A DNA stretch of 64,000 nucleotides from contig NC_051084.1 of the NCBI RefSeq assembly GCF_004664715.2, positions 60,135,334-60,199,333 on the forward strand, given 5' to 3'. This DNA comes from Peromyscus leucopus. Taxonomy: Eukaryota > Chordata > Mammalia > Rodentia > Cricetidae. Every line of letters begins with the position of its first letter. Positions within the stretch are counted from its first letter, which is position 1. Positions 1 through 12,060 of this stretch are shown here, piece after piece. The notes beneath the pieces are model-generated. The model did not search any database and was not told where the DNA came from. It worked only from the letters and a program-made list of their open reading frames with translations. The translations under genes were made by a program, and so were the position numbers.

Positions 1-130
1 GATTGATAACAGTAGCAAAATTACAACTAAGAAGTAGCAGTGAAGGTAATTTCATGGTTGGGGGTCACCACAATATGAGGAACTGTATTAAAGGGTCATA
101 GCATTAGGAAGGTTAAGAACCACTGTTTTA
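1..130 (+). mobile_element. hAT-Charlie-like fragment (URR1-type)
   Basis: The text 'tcatggttgggggtcaccac', 'aggaactgtattaaagggtc' and 'ggttaagaaccactg' matches the end of a common rodent non-autonomous DNA transposon. The fragment is cut by the window edge. The family label is from memory. Confidence 0.5.
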
Positions 131-199
131 ACTCTTCCTATGTGCCATCACTCCATGCTGTCTCATGTCCTCCCCACTCCTTTTCAAATGGATGCTTTC

Positions 200-223
200 T
201 TTTTGTCTGATTACTAGTGTTAC

Positions 224-271
<48 letters not shown>

Positions 272-562
272 CGCTGAGGTAAGTGTGGCTTGGGCGTCTG
301 TAATTTCAAGGATGCCCTCTTAGCATTGGATAAGCAATTACGGGGTTCATCCCACCCTGGAGAGACAGTTTCTCCCTCTCTCAGTAGTCAGTAGTTGTCT
401 TTAGTTTTTTTTCTAGGGGTGGACCCCATGAGACTCCTCACTTCAGCATTAGCATGTCTATTGATCTTGTCATTATTTAGGCAATGATAGTGTTGAGGTT
501 CATGAACATAAGTTCCCTGTGTTTCCTAGGGGGCAACATCTCATACTTCCTGATTCTCTGAG
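200..562 (-). mobile_element. LINE-1 3' UTR fragment, antisense
   Basis: On the minus strand this reads as rodent LINE-1 3' UTR (Lx-like): 'aaccccgtaattgcttatcc' and a 'cctcaacactatcattgcct' stretch. It ends in a TA/GA microsatellite at 224-271. Confidence 0.5.
224..271. repeat. (TA)n(GA)n microsatellite
   Basis: A pure TA run to 250 followed by GA repeats to 271. Confidence 0.97.
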
Positions 563-1000
563 GTTTTTTTTATTATTTCTTTTATCTTTAATATTATAGT
601 ATAATTACATTATTTCTTCCTTCCCTTTCCTCCCTCCAAACACACCCATATACCTCTCCTTGCTGTCTTTCAAATGTCACGGCCCATTTTTTTTCCATTA
701 ATTGTTGTTACATGCATATAGGTGTATATAAATGCATATAAATTCCCAAAGACAACCTTCTCAGTCTGTATAACGTTACTTTTATGCATGTTTTCCAGGC
801 TGACCACTTGGTAACTGGAAAACCAATTGGTGTGCATTTCCTTAAGGAGGCCTGTGTCTTTTGCTTTCACCATTCTTTAGTTGGCTGTAGTTCTTTGTGT
901 AGGGTTGAGGTCTCATGGCTTTTCCCCAGTCAGCCCACTTTAGCACGTCTTCTGCTATTGTCCTTGTTCAGTTCATATTTCAGGACTCATGTTGAGGAGA
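563..1000 (-). mobile_element. LINE-1 3' end, antisense
   Basis: The minus strand contains 'accaattggttttccagtta', 'caagtggtcagcctggaaaa' and 'acgttatacagactgagaag', then a run ending in an A-rich tail at the low-coordinate side. This order is diagnostic of rodent LINE-1 3' UTR. The segment from 1000 to about 1950 is probably older LINE-1 3' UTR in the same orientation, but I could not confirm it. Confidence 0.65.
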
Positions 1001-1999
1001 TTTATTGGTGTAGCTTCTGACATTATTAGGAGACACAATCTCATAGAAAACTCCCTGATCCTCTGGCTCTTACAATTCTTTCTTTCCTTCTTCTGCAATG
1101 GTCCTTGAGTCTTGGGTTCAGGTATTATGTTGCTGATATTTCTGATAGGGCTGGGCCCTGTGATTTACAACCAGTTGTGGTTTTCTTGAATGGTCTCTGT
1201 TTGCTACAAAGAAAATCTTCTTTGAATAGAGTTGAGCACTACCGTTATCTGTAAGCATACAGATAAGTTTTAGAAAGCAGTTAGTCATTATGCTGGTCTA
1301 GTCATGTGGTGGTAGTAGGTTCTTTTCTAACTCCATGTCCTCACTAGATTCAAGTAACTGGTTAGTACCAGACATGATTTCCCTCGTGTTGAGAAAGACT
1401 TACGTCCAATTAGACAACTATAGGTTTCCACCAAGATATGAGTATCATTATTGCACCTTTAGGAAATTCTTTCTATGCTGGTCTTTATTATAGTTCATAG
1501 GACCATGTAGGACTATTGAATGTATCCCTCCCTTGTTAGCTTGCTAGTTCTTTGTGGTATAGCACTACACCAAAATATACTTTCTACTATAGTACTGTGA
1601 AGGCTAGACATCAGGAGAAAGGCTTTCCAGCTAGATCCTGCTCAAGTGTTCTCAGCCCTGTGTCTGGAGTATGCATGCCCTGTCTTCAGCAATAGGGATA
1701 TACCTTCAGCTTCTGAGACGCAACCAAAGCCAATAGCAATAACCTGTATTGTTTCGGGAGTCGTTTAGACTATCCTGACCAACAACAGGGATAGAAGTTT
1801 CTCTTGCCTGGTACTGGGATTTCTGTTAGATAGTCTATGGATCTTGTGGGGAACATTGACAGTCCCAGTGGAATAACCTTGTTTAAGATATATATATTTA
1901 GATGTTATAAAATAATTCAATTCCTTGATGCTTTATCAAACATCCTTAGTACCTTTTCTCATTTCTTTTTCATCAAGTATGTGAGAGAGAGCTACATGT

Positions 2000-2085
2000 G
2001 AGTTCAGTGCCTATGAAGGCCATAAGAGGGTATTGGAGCCGGCACTCGCATGTGCAAAAGCACTACAGGCATTCCGACGCGCGTG

Positions 2086-2139
<54 letters not shown>

Positions 2140-2221
2140 AGCAAGAAACAGATCACAGATCTTTCACCGTCTGCTAGAACAGTACATGCTCTTACCCCAT
2201 GAACCATCTCCAGCCCATAAG
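2000..2221 (-). mobile_element. B2-type SINE, antisense, with internal (CA)n
   Basis: The right end reads 'tgaaccatctccagccc', the complement of the tRNA-like B2 start. The left part reads 'ggccataagagggtattgga', the complement of the B2 body. A CA run at 2089-2135 sits inside. Confidence 0.65.
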
Positions 2222-3203
2222 GTAATAGCTTTCACTGTGAACTTGGACAGTACAGTTAAAAGATGATAGATTAGATGACTCTAGATGGCAAGTATTTAAG
2301 CAGAGCAAACGACAAAAACAGGAGCCAGGACAGAATGACTTAACTAGAAAGGTCCCCCTGGACTGTCATTCAACAGTCTTGCCTGTCCTTCACCATCCTC
2401 ATCTGTCTAGCAATTTTTTGTTTGAATTTTACTTTCAAAAAATCGAGCAAGCATCTCCATGAAAAGTTCTTTAGTCCCAGCAGAAATGCCAATGTGGCCC
2501 TTTGTCCACTAAAGATTATTTTCCACCTGAAATAGAAATTATTACCTGGTTTCCTCCAATTGTGACCATCGGCTTCTCTAAGTTTCAAATCTGTAAGCCT
2601 TGTACTAACCATGTATGTGCCTGTTTGTGTGCGTATGTGCATGCATTCATGTGTGCACCTGAGTGTGTACAGATGAAACAAAACTATGAGCATTTATACA
2701 TGTGTATGAGAAAATGGAAAACATGTAAAAGGTTGCCACATATATGAATATTTCTTCCCTGAGACAATAGAGAGCTGGAAGGAGTCAAGAATCAAGGGAA
2801 GTCCATTGGAGGAAAAGATACATGTGCGCGCATGGGCATGCATCATAAAAAGAGAAATTCGGGCATTTCTGGAGTTTAAACATTAAAAGTAAAAAAGTGA
2901 GGTGGAGAAGAAAAGAATATGAGTGTATGAGAGGAATGCTGGGATGGAGGAGGGTGAATGTTATTCTAATAGAATTCTTGCAGAAGGGCAAATGCCATTC
3001 TAATACAGATGTGTGTCCGGGGAGGATTTGTTTGGAAAGGAGACAGGGTGTCATAAACAGTCTGTCCAGGATTATAAAAAGCCAATGGGTATCAGAGAAA
3101 ACTTTTCCTGGAAAAATGTTTGTTCTTGTTTACTTTTTTAAAAAATGTCAACTTTAATCTAAAGCATTCTAAATTACTTGTAAGATTAAAACTTTTCTTT
3201 CTT
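2222..3203. other. Intronic stretch, no recognised element
   Basis: Unique-looking sequence with moderate A/T content and scattered short TG-rich words. No exon-like open frame with splice signals and no repeat I recognise. Confidence 0.5.
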
Positions 3204-3360
3204 GCCGGGCGGTAGTGGCACTCGCCTTTAATCCCAGCACTCAGGAAGCAGAGGCAGGCAGATCTCTGTGAGTTCGAGGCCAGCCTGGTCTACAGAGTGA
3301 GAGCCAGGAAGGGCACTAAAGCTACACAGAGAAACCCTGTCTCGAAAAAAAAAAAAAAAG
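3204..3360 (+). mobile_element. B1 SINE
   Basis: It begins gccgggcggtagtggcactc and ends ccctgtctcg plus a poly-A. An imperfect target duplication (aaacttttctttctt before, aaaattttctttctt after) flanks it. A T/C-rich run follows at 3370-3445. Confidence 0.93.
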
Positions 3361-3445
3361 AAAGAAAGAAAATTTTCTTTCTTTTCTTGTGCCCTTCCTT
3401 TCTGTCTCCCCTTCCTCCCTCCTTCCTTCCTTGTCTCTCTCCTCT

Positions 3446-5640
3446 ATGTAATCTGAAGAGTCTGTTGAGTGTCCGTGAAAAATAGTTTAATGTATCTTTC
3501 AACTGTGTACCCTGTCTTGGCTGCATGCAGTCCTTTACAAGTACTAGTGAGTCAAAGTGTGTCGCAGACAAAAGCTGGTGAGTCACTCCGCTGATGACTT
3601 TTCTCTTGAAATATTTATATTATCCTGTGGAAAACCGTGTTATGCAAATTCTAAACTATGAAAATCTAAAGCTCAGTGTCTTTCCCTTCAGTAAGTGGCT
3701 GTTAGGAGAACTTGATCAAGAGTGGAAGCATCATTCAGAATTGAATTTTACAACTTCATGTTTGTCTCACTGTATGCTTGTAAATGGGTAGTTTTATACT
3801 CTCTAGGAATTAAGTAACATCTCCCCTAGAACACCAGAATCAGGTGAAGCACAGAGGAGAAAAACATAAATTTACCTACTGGTGTTACGCACATTCTGAA
3901 CCCCTGGATGGTTTTCAGGGGACAGTCAGAGGCACAGAGCAGGACACCACCCACCAGTGTGAAGATCAGTGGGGTCCTTTAGAAGCAGCCTGGCCACAGC
4001 CCAGTGAACTGCAAAGCAAATAGTCTAACTTAAAACTACTGGATTTGAGTTTTCATTCTGCCAATCACTTTGTGACGGGACAGAATCATCTAACATCTGT
4101 CATACTCAATTTCTTTATCATTAAGCGGAAATAATTTTGCAAATAGCAATGTTCTGTATAAACATAATAATTTTGTGATGGGCAATGTACCCAGGATGTA
4201 GTCTAGAATAGCTTGAGCTCACGAATTGCATGCGCGTGTAAGAATAAGGTAGCAATTGGAATAGCTGTTTCAAAACAAGCAGAAAAAAATGTCCAGGCTC
4301 AGGATTATAAGTCCCCTGACTCTGGAAGCCTGCTGAAAATTACTACATCAGAGCTCCCATCTCTGGACATGCCGTACCTGTGGGCTTGTGATCATTCCTT
4401 CCCACATCAATACTGCGTTACAGTGCCCTTGGGAAGCAAAATCAAGAAAGTGGTTTCTTTAAGCAAAATGTCTACATGTGGAAACCTTTGTTTTTTAAGT
4501 TTTAGGGCTGTTTTAGATCTAGCCTAAATTAGTGTAACCCACTTATCCACTATCATTTCAAGGTTTTCAGCTCAATGTTAATCTTCAAAGTACATTGTTA
4601 ATACTGCATCAATCTTAAAAATGCATCAAGAAAAATAATTTAATATGCTTGTAAATTTTCTTCTCTTCCAATGATAGGGTGTCACGCTTGATTTTAGCTC
4701 GTATGACAGTGTCTTTCTTCTAAGAACAGATCTCAACTCCAGCCTTAATTGAGGTGATTTTCTCCCATTTGTTTAAGTGCAGCTAAACCAGATTACATGT
4801 CGTTGTGGTTCACAGAGCACATCTCCAATCCATCCAACTGTTAGAACTCTCCTTGCACACAGTGAAGTTAAGATAATGTCTTCAGAGTAGGAAGTAGAAT
4901 CTGGAAAGCAGAGAGACAGAAAGTAACGAACTCTCTAAAGATGTAAAATTAGCAACAACAATGTGTCCAGTTACTTTCCTATCCTTATTTTGTTGGCATT
5001 TTCAGTCTATTAATGCTCATATGTTTGCTTAGAAATACCCATTGTAGTCCCACAGAATCAATAAACACAGTTCTTGGCTCAGTTCAGTTAATTGCCTAGC
5101 ATGTAAGAACTCCTGTTCTGGTGAGAGGAGACTATCAATCCACCATGTTTTCCTTTCACTTTTTAGGCATTGCATATTCCAACTTATTACCTAGATCTCA
5201 AAAGATGAAGGTAGCAGTATGTAAACACATGGTATTATTTAATATTTAAAATTGATGTTATTAACATTAACCTTATTAGCTATTTAACTTTTAATCCTGT
5301 ATGATAACAATATTCACCACCAAATGTTTTCATCTTATTTCCTGAATTTTCTTTCTGTCTAGGGACATGCAACTGTATATTTTGCTTTTTAATACCTATT
5401 TTTACCTTAGTCAGTGAAGAAGCAGTTTCCAGTAGTTTCTTGAATCTCCTAGGAAATAAAATTCAGGACAAATCAAAATTTTATATATAAATTATATCAT
5501 TCCTGGTCATAGTCAGTCACTCTTCATGACTGACACACAGCCTACCTTTCTGGTCAGAAAGGGATGATTTATTACAGATGCTTCCTCATTTGACTATTTT
5601 ATTGTAAGAGGGTTCATCAGACAGACTCACCCTAAGTTGA
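3446..5640. other. Intronic stretch, no recognised element
   Basis: A/T-rich, apparently single-copy DNA. Open frames at 3594-3791 and 4213-4527 lack splice context, codon bias or a recognisable protein, so I do not call them genes. Confidence 0.5.
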
Positions 5641-5692
5641 CGGTGTGTATGCATATGTGTGTGTTTGTGTGTGTGGTATATGTGCAGGCATT

Positions 5693-5744
<52 letters not shown>

Positions 5745-5795
5745 TATATGTGCAGGTATTGCCTTTGAGTAGTATATGTGCCTGTATTGCGTGTG

Positions 5796-5838
<43 letters not shown>

Positions 5839-5841
5839 ACA
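5641..5841. repeat. Compound (TG)n array with a repeated 20-bp insert
   Basis: TG runs are separated by three copies of a 20-bp unit, gtatatgtgcaggtattgcc and variants, at 5676, 5744 and 5772. Confidence 0.95.
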
Positions 5842-7225
5842 AGCTGTGGTCACCAAGTCAGGCTTTTTGGGTGGGCACTAGAGAATCAACCTCAAGTCTT
5901 CTTCATGTTTTCACAACAGTCATTTCCATGACAGAGCAACTTCTCCACCCCATCTAGGGACATTGTTACTTCATGTATCTTGTGGCAGATACTCATTCTT
6001 TTTACATGCCTAAATTCACCAGTTTAACTCTCAGTATACTTGATCCCTTTCCTTCCTTTCCAACTATCAGTTACCTTCCTGATCACTCAGAAAATAGCTT
6101 AATATTAATCTTCATTCCTCAAGAATAAAATTGTCAAATGAGTGATGGAAATCAAATCAATATACTGGTGGCAACCTATTATTGATAATTTTAAATCCAT
6201 ATGATCCCCCAATTGTGATGTAGCCAATGACAGTGAAACGTGTCCACCTGATAACGTTTTTGGACTGGTTAGCCACTTTCCACGGGTGTATTTGTTGCTT
6301 CTCCCTTCATCCACCATCTCACAGATGGTGTGCAGGTGAACGACTCCATGCCTGGAAAGGATATAATTCATGTCTGAAAGGATTGGCTTGCCTTGGTGTT
6401 CTGAAAGTCAGGTGTGGGGCAAAGTTTGGGTAGAGCAAGGTAGGTGGTCTAAATATGAGTTGATTGGGATTTCGGTAGAACTTAACCATCTTGCTTACTG
6501 GACATTTGTTAATGAGCATGTTACAGTTTCTGCTGAACTCCAAGTATTATGTCTGCCAGTGAAATCCCCAATACCCTTGTTAATAAAGTACAAATTAGAT
6601 TGTTTTCAAACATTAGCAAGATTAAAGATGTCTCTCTCAGTACCTGCACTTCTTACGTCTTAATTTTGTAAACACAAGAGAAATTAAATGTTTTTTCAAA
6701 TGCATCTGAATTTACTCCCTCCAAAAACTTGGGAGTTAAAAAAATACTATAATATCAAATTTCATAGTATTTGAAAGGATTGGCCCTACTACCCCAGTTT
6801 AATTGCAATCTTTAATTAAGTCAATTCTTGATAAAAAACGCACCAATCTTCCATTAAAAGTATTTAGGGAAATAATTATGTGAAAATCATGAACTAGTCT
6901 TTACACTGTGTATCTGTACATCTATTTTTATTCATGGAAGTGTTAGTTGAATTAGACCATACCTCTCTCTGCTGTACTTCATAGCTCCCCCCCATGGCCA
7001 TTATGAGGAATGGTTCACCCAAATCTATGGGCTTTGTTGCTCCAGGGGTAGCAGTGTGAAGGTCAATCCTACAAGAGACAAAAATGAAAATTGGGCATTC
7101 GGAGATATGCATGGCCAGTAGAGCTGGCAACCTTTATACATCTCCTCATTTCTGCATAACTTCCAAAGTGTTCTAAACTGGAGGAAAAGCTCCAAAAGAC
7201 CCTAGAATTTGCAATACATAGGACT
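5842..7225. other. Intronic stretch, no recognised element
   Basis: Apparently unique sequence. Minus-strand frames at 6105-6371 and 6894-7130 show no recognisable protein. Confidence 0.45.
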
Positions 7226-7685
7226 CTTTTTTCTTTTTTAGTTTTCTTTTTATTTATTCTTTATGTCTTTCACACTATGCATCTCCATCCCATTCAGTTC
7301 CCCATCCCTTTGTATCTACCCTTTTCTCCCTGCAACCTCCCCCCAAAATAAAATAAAATAAAATTGAAGAGAAAAAGAAGAAGAAAGAGAAAAATGAAGG
7401 AAATAATCTCATCATAGAAGTTATAATGTGACACAGTGGGTCAAACAGGAAACCATTTTATCCATCTATATTTTTTTACAAGTGTTCATTGTGAAGAGTC
7501 ATTGGTCTGGTTCGAGGCCTCTGGACTCTGCTACACTATTGGTACTGGTCACTCACTGGGACTCCTCTTGGTTATCCTGCTGTTACCCTGTGTTGTGGAG
7601 ATCCTGAAGCTTTGGTTCTGCAGGACCAGTCTCTTCAAGTGCTCTAGCAGATCACAGATGGAGTGAATGTTAGAGCGGGACCTTA
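7226..7685 (+). mobile_element. Interspersed repeat, class undetermined (copy 1)
   Basis: Shares an extended block with 38283-38760: 'ctgctgttaccctgtgttgt', 'ggagatcctgaagctttggt' and 'tctgcaggaccagt' correspond to the other copy in the same order. Both copies start with a T-rich segment, a CCATCCC/CCCCAATCCC segment and AAATAAAATAAA. Strand is arbitrary. Confidence 0.6.
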
Positions 7686-8165
7686 AGCAATAAATAGAAG
7701 CCCACACACTACCAAACATCAGAACTCTTTTAGTTGTCTCCCTAACAGACATCCTTGTTCACAACATCTTTTTCATAAGACCCATTATCTATCCTCTTCC
7801 GTGTCCTAAGATTGGCATCATCACATTGAGAGACATGTCCCAGCCTTTTCTGGGTGCACTTGAACTTCAGAGTAAAGCGTACTGGTGGCATGACTTCTCC
7901 TTGGAAGGGCAGACCACAGAAGAATACCTGTAGTAGGCCTAGACATGAGCTCAGAACCATTTCAACAGGAATCTCTTGGCTCCTTGAGATCTAGAGGATA
8001 ATTCTTAAGAAGGACAGAGAATCTGGGTAGACATATTTTCACTGCTGCTCTTGCTTTGTGGGGTAGGGGTGGCTGCCTGCCATATAAAGAGATGAGTACA
8101 GAACAGGCCCTTTAAAGTATGGAAGGAGTGGTACCTCAGACAGCAGAGGTTAAATGCACTTTATA
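7686..8165. other. Intronic stretch, no recognised element
   Basis: I see nothing assignable here. Confidence 0.4.
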
Positions 8166-8166
8166 G

Positions 8167-8170
<4 letters not shown>

Positions 8171-8213
<43 letters not shown>
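8171..8213. repeat. (GT)n microsatellite
   Basis: A pure GT run of about 42 bases, followed at once by a short antisense B1-like piece (gagacaggatttcattg) to about 8300. Confidence 0.97.
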
Positions 8214-8220
<7 letters not shown>

Positions 8221-8300
8221 TGAGACAGGATTTCATTGTTTAGTCTGGAGTAGACTCAAACTTGTGATCCTTCTTCCTAAAGCTTCCTGAGTATTGTTGG

Positions 8301-9740
8301 CCGCAAGCTTACCCCACAAAACACAGCTTCATGCATGACTGGAATGTAGTACATTCTTATTATCTGTCTGTTAACTAAACCATTTGTGATTTGATCTTCA
8401 TGAAGTTCTGTTTACATGTATGTACGTGCATATACTACTGTATCCATCAAGATTCTTAGAAAATCATAGCCAACACTGATGGGAAAAATGTGCACAACAG
8501 AAAGCATTGTAGGAAAGTCACAAATTGCTCTTTGCAGGAATTTTGTCTCTAGAAGCTCGTCCATCATATATCCTTCTGTCCACACAGCACTAGACATTAT
8601 CAAGTTGAGAGTACTTATTTGTCTTTCAGTAATTATCTTCCCAAGTATTTACCCACTTCTTTCCACACAGACACCTGACCTCCAGTCAGCCTCTCCTCTT
8701 TGGAGTAGGGAAAGAAGCACTTCTAGATTCTGCTAATGATTTAAGCTATTTTGAGTGTCCCCCCCAAAAAAAAAACAAATAAACAAACAAACTAACTTGT
8801 AGCTACCCCTAGTAACCCAATCGTGTGATCTCTTGGACTTACATTCATGGTGGACTGTAACTTGTAAGGTGAAATACAATCTTTCCTCCCCAAGTTAATT
8901 TTGGCCATGGTCTTTATCATGGCCATAGAAATCAAAACTAAGGCACTTGTACACTATTCACAATAGATAAATGAGCTAATTGCTTCCCCTTCTGTGAGTT
9001 AGAAAATCGAGGCATAGAGAGTCTAAGCTAGTGACCTACAGACATAATGAGTAATGAAGGAGCGGATTCCAAAGTTTCCCACTTCCAGTTCATCCATTAC
9101 TTAGAATGTCAGACGGTGTTGAAATTGGATAGAAATAAAATTTCCCTACATAGTAATTCATTGAGAATAAATGATCTTATAATATGAAGTAGACAATAAA
9201 ACATTCACTTCTTTCTGTACTTCAGCCTGGAATATTGTTTCACTTTATAGTCAGGGTAGTGAATATTTCCGGGAAATCTAGCTGCATCTTAATTATTGGC
9301 TTAGTCCAAAGAAGAATAGCAAAGACACTGAACTAAATTGGATAGTTTTATATAATCTTGGCAGCAATATTCTTCAACCTCAAGAGTTAATACACTATTT
9401 AGGCATGCCCATATTAACAATGCTTGCAAGCCACATTTAATCAAGGCAAGCTGAAAAAACAAGTCTATCTCAGCACCAGATGCTGGACTTCATCCTCAGA
9501 CCAAGGAGGTGATTACTTATCCCCATGTTTTTAAGTTGAATTTAAATAATCACACTTGCAAATAAACTGAGAATTTTAGAATGTGAAAGTCATGATCCAT
9601 TCTTTGGGTGCCTTTATTGTTAGAATACAGACTGAGGCTTATGCCCTAGTATCTGAGTAAGAGCAGATGATGGCAGCCTTGGTTTTTCTGGAGCCCTAAA
9701 AATAGTGGTCCTCTCCTGCTTCTTCCAGGTGTGGTGCTTC
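8301..9740. other. Intronic stretch, no recognised element
   Basis: Mostly A/T-rich unique DNA with a short A/AAAC run near 8765-8790. Confidence 0.45.
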
Positions 9741-9754
9741 TGCAAGGGTGCCAG

Positions 9755-9832
9755 AGCACCTCCCCTCCCCTCCTCCCTTCCCTCTCTTTTCCTCTTCCCT
9801 CTTCTTTCCTCCCCTCTCCTCCCTTCCTCCAT
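9755..9832. repeat. Polypyrimidine tract
   Basis: Almost uninterrupted C/T for about 75 bases on the + strand. Purine-strand translations of it are artefacts. Confidence 0.9.
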
Positions 9833-10108
9833 CCCTTACTCCACCTTGTATGCTCTGATCTAATCTTGTAATTATGCTATATTGGATTATGTCTATCCTA
9901 AAGGACATGCTTTATTTTTTTCAAATACAGTCACATAAAAAGGTACTTGTGGGTAAGTCCCCAAATTTTACACTTTTGGGGAGACACAGTTCACACTGTG
10001 ACACTAGCCTTGGAAAGAGAGAGGCTATGAAATCAGTCAGTTTACATGAGAGTGTTTAGCATTTGAATCTTCTCTCTGATTTGGCTTTAGCCAAAACACT
10101 ATGTGGTA

Positions 10109-10144
<36 letters not shown>

Positions 10145-11000
10145 ACTCTTAAATACTGTTGGGCAGGGTCTTCTAGTTTAACATGCAGGTTGAGTAATAC
10201 ACATTAAAGGCTATCTGGAACTCTTGTTTACAACTCACCAGCTAGGCAAGGGGAAGGGCAGTGAGGCACTTCACTGAGAAGATAAACTGACTAAAGATGT
10301 AACAGACAAGGCATGGCCATTTGCAGAAATGCCTGTTTAGGAGAGAAGAGCTGTTAGAGGCCAGCAAGTTGAAGCATGGAAGCATCCGTGTTTTGCAGAG
10401 GCAGATCCCATTCTCAAGTTTCCTCTGCACAGAATTAAAACACAGGACAGAGAGCAAAGGAAAGTGTTTATTTCTCAGGGTTATGGGAGCAGAGGAAAGA
10501 GGTTAAGTGCATCACCATAAAGTATTTGAAGTATTCTTTGAAGGAAAATATTGTCTGAGGGGCTTATTCCATCTATCTTGCAAGACTATCTGAAATAATT
10601 TTATTTGAATCTACTTTACTGCTGTATTGACTTCATTATATATCCCTGTGAAAAAATGGGTAGGTAAAAGAAAAATAGTAGACTTTGTAGCGTGTTGAAA
10701 TGATCTGGAGAGTAAATAGGCCAATGGGAATACTGAAAGAGTCAGAGAAAGTCAATTTTCCAAATAAGCCTCAGAACTATGAAATTTTTACAAGTAATGC
10801 TTATCTGCCTAAGGATAGAATGTAACTTTAAATAAGCCTTGGCACAACTCAAAAGGAATATTTTTGTTATTTGTTTAAATACTAAAGAATATTGTGGCAC
10901 TTTTCAGGCAGACCAGCTAATAAAAGTCTCTACTTGGCTAGCAGGGCAAGGGAAACATCTGCCATCAACAGCTGCTGGCTATTCTGTTCCTAGCTCTCTG
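9833..11000. other. Intronic stretch with (GT)n at 10112-10141
   Basis: Apart from the GT run I see no repeat or exon. Confidence 0.45.
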
Positions 11001-11004
11001 GTTT

Positions 11005-11175
11005 TCCCCCTTGCCCTGGCCCTCTCTACCCAAGTCTCTCTCCCCATTCTCTGCCTTCCCCTCCTTCTCTTGTTTCCTCCCTTTCTTCTTCTTCTACTTC
11101 TCCCCCTTCTCTATTTCCTCTCTCCCTTTGTCTTCTTCCCCTCTTCTCTCCTCTCCCTCATTTTTTCTTTTGTCT
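11005..11175. repeat. C/T-rich low-complexity tract
   Basis: About 170 bases that are mostly C and T, with CTTCTTCTTCTA and TCCCTTTCTTC words. The open frames over it are compositional. Confidence 0.85.
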
Positions 11176-11229
11176 GAATTACTTCATGTGGATTATCGCA
11201 TTTCATACTTAAAATAACTATGTGAACGC

Positions 11230-11515
11230 CCAGGCAATGCCTCTGTTGATAAAGTAGACTTGCCTCACAAACATGAGGGCCTGATTTGACCCTTACCGCT
11301 AATGTAAAAGGGAGTCATGGTGGTACATGCCTGATGCCCAACTCTGGGGGTTGAGGAATGGATAGAGGATCTGGGAGGCCTGATGGCCAACCAGTCTAGC
11401 CAAAAGGGAGAGCTCCAGATTCAATGAACAACTCTCAAACTCTAAGGTCGAGAAAAATAAAAGAAGATACCCAATAACTTCTGGCCTCCATATGCAGGCA
11501 CACACTAAATTAACA
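11230..11515 (+). mobile_element. B4/RSINE1-type composite SINE
   Basis: A tRNA-like start (gcaatgcctctgttgataaa) is followed by a B1-like centre (tggtggtacatgcctgatgc) and a tail 'cttctggcctccatatgcag'. The order is the same as in the copy at 62134. Confidence 0.6.
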
Positions 11516-11823
11516 TTTAGTTAGCATGAAATAAATGGTTTTGTTATGATACAATTATACATGTACTTCATTCATAGTCAAGCCCACTACCATGTGTAAT
11601 TCCTTTTCCACTGACCCTCTTCATTCCCCCAAATAGTGTCCTTCTACTTTCATATCTTATATATGTGTGTATTACATGAATACACATGCTTTTCATTTTA
11701 AAAAGTTTTAAAATCAAGTCCACATATGAAGTAAAACAAATGTTGTTTGTATTTCTAGGAATCTGGTTTATTTTCTTCTCCTTTATTATATATAAGGAAA
11801 GTGAGACATAAAAGAGCTTATGA

Positions 11824-12060
11824 AGGTCTGGAGACATAGCTCAATGGTGAAGAATATTGTCTGTCCTTGCAAATTACTTGAGTTTGATTCCCAGTGCCCA
11901 CATGGCAGCTCACAGGTGTGTGTAACTCCAGTTCCAAGGGAAATTATCTTTTTTTCTAGCCTCCACAGACCCTGGACACACAGGTGGTACACAGAATACA
12001 TGCAGGGAAACTCTCATACATAAAAACTAATAAAACACATTACAAATTAAATAAAGAGAG
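11824..12060 (+). mobile_element. B3-type SINE
   Basis: Contains 'ggagacatagctcaatggtg' (tRNA-derived head), 'tgtgtaactccagttccaag' and 'acacaggtggtacac', then an A-rich tail with AATAAA-like words. These are B3 body features. Confidence 0.75.

Noticed and set aside
5627..5881. Frames rich in TH or CV repeats over TG/CA runs (also near 2004, 18528, 29429, 62453)
   Set aside because: Direct translations of dinucleotide microsatellites.
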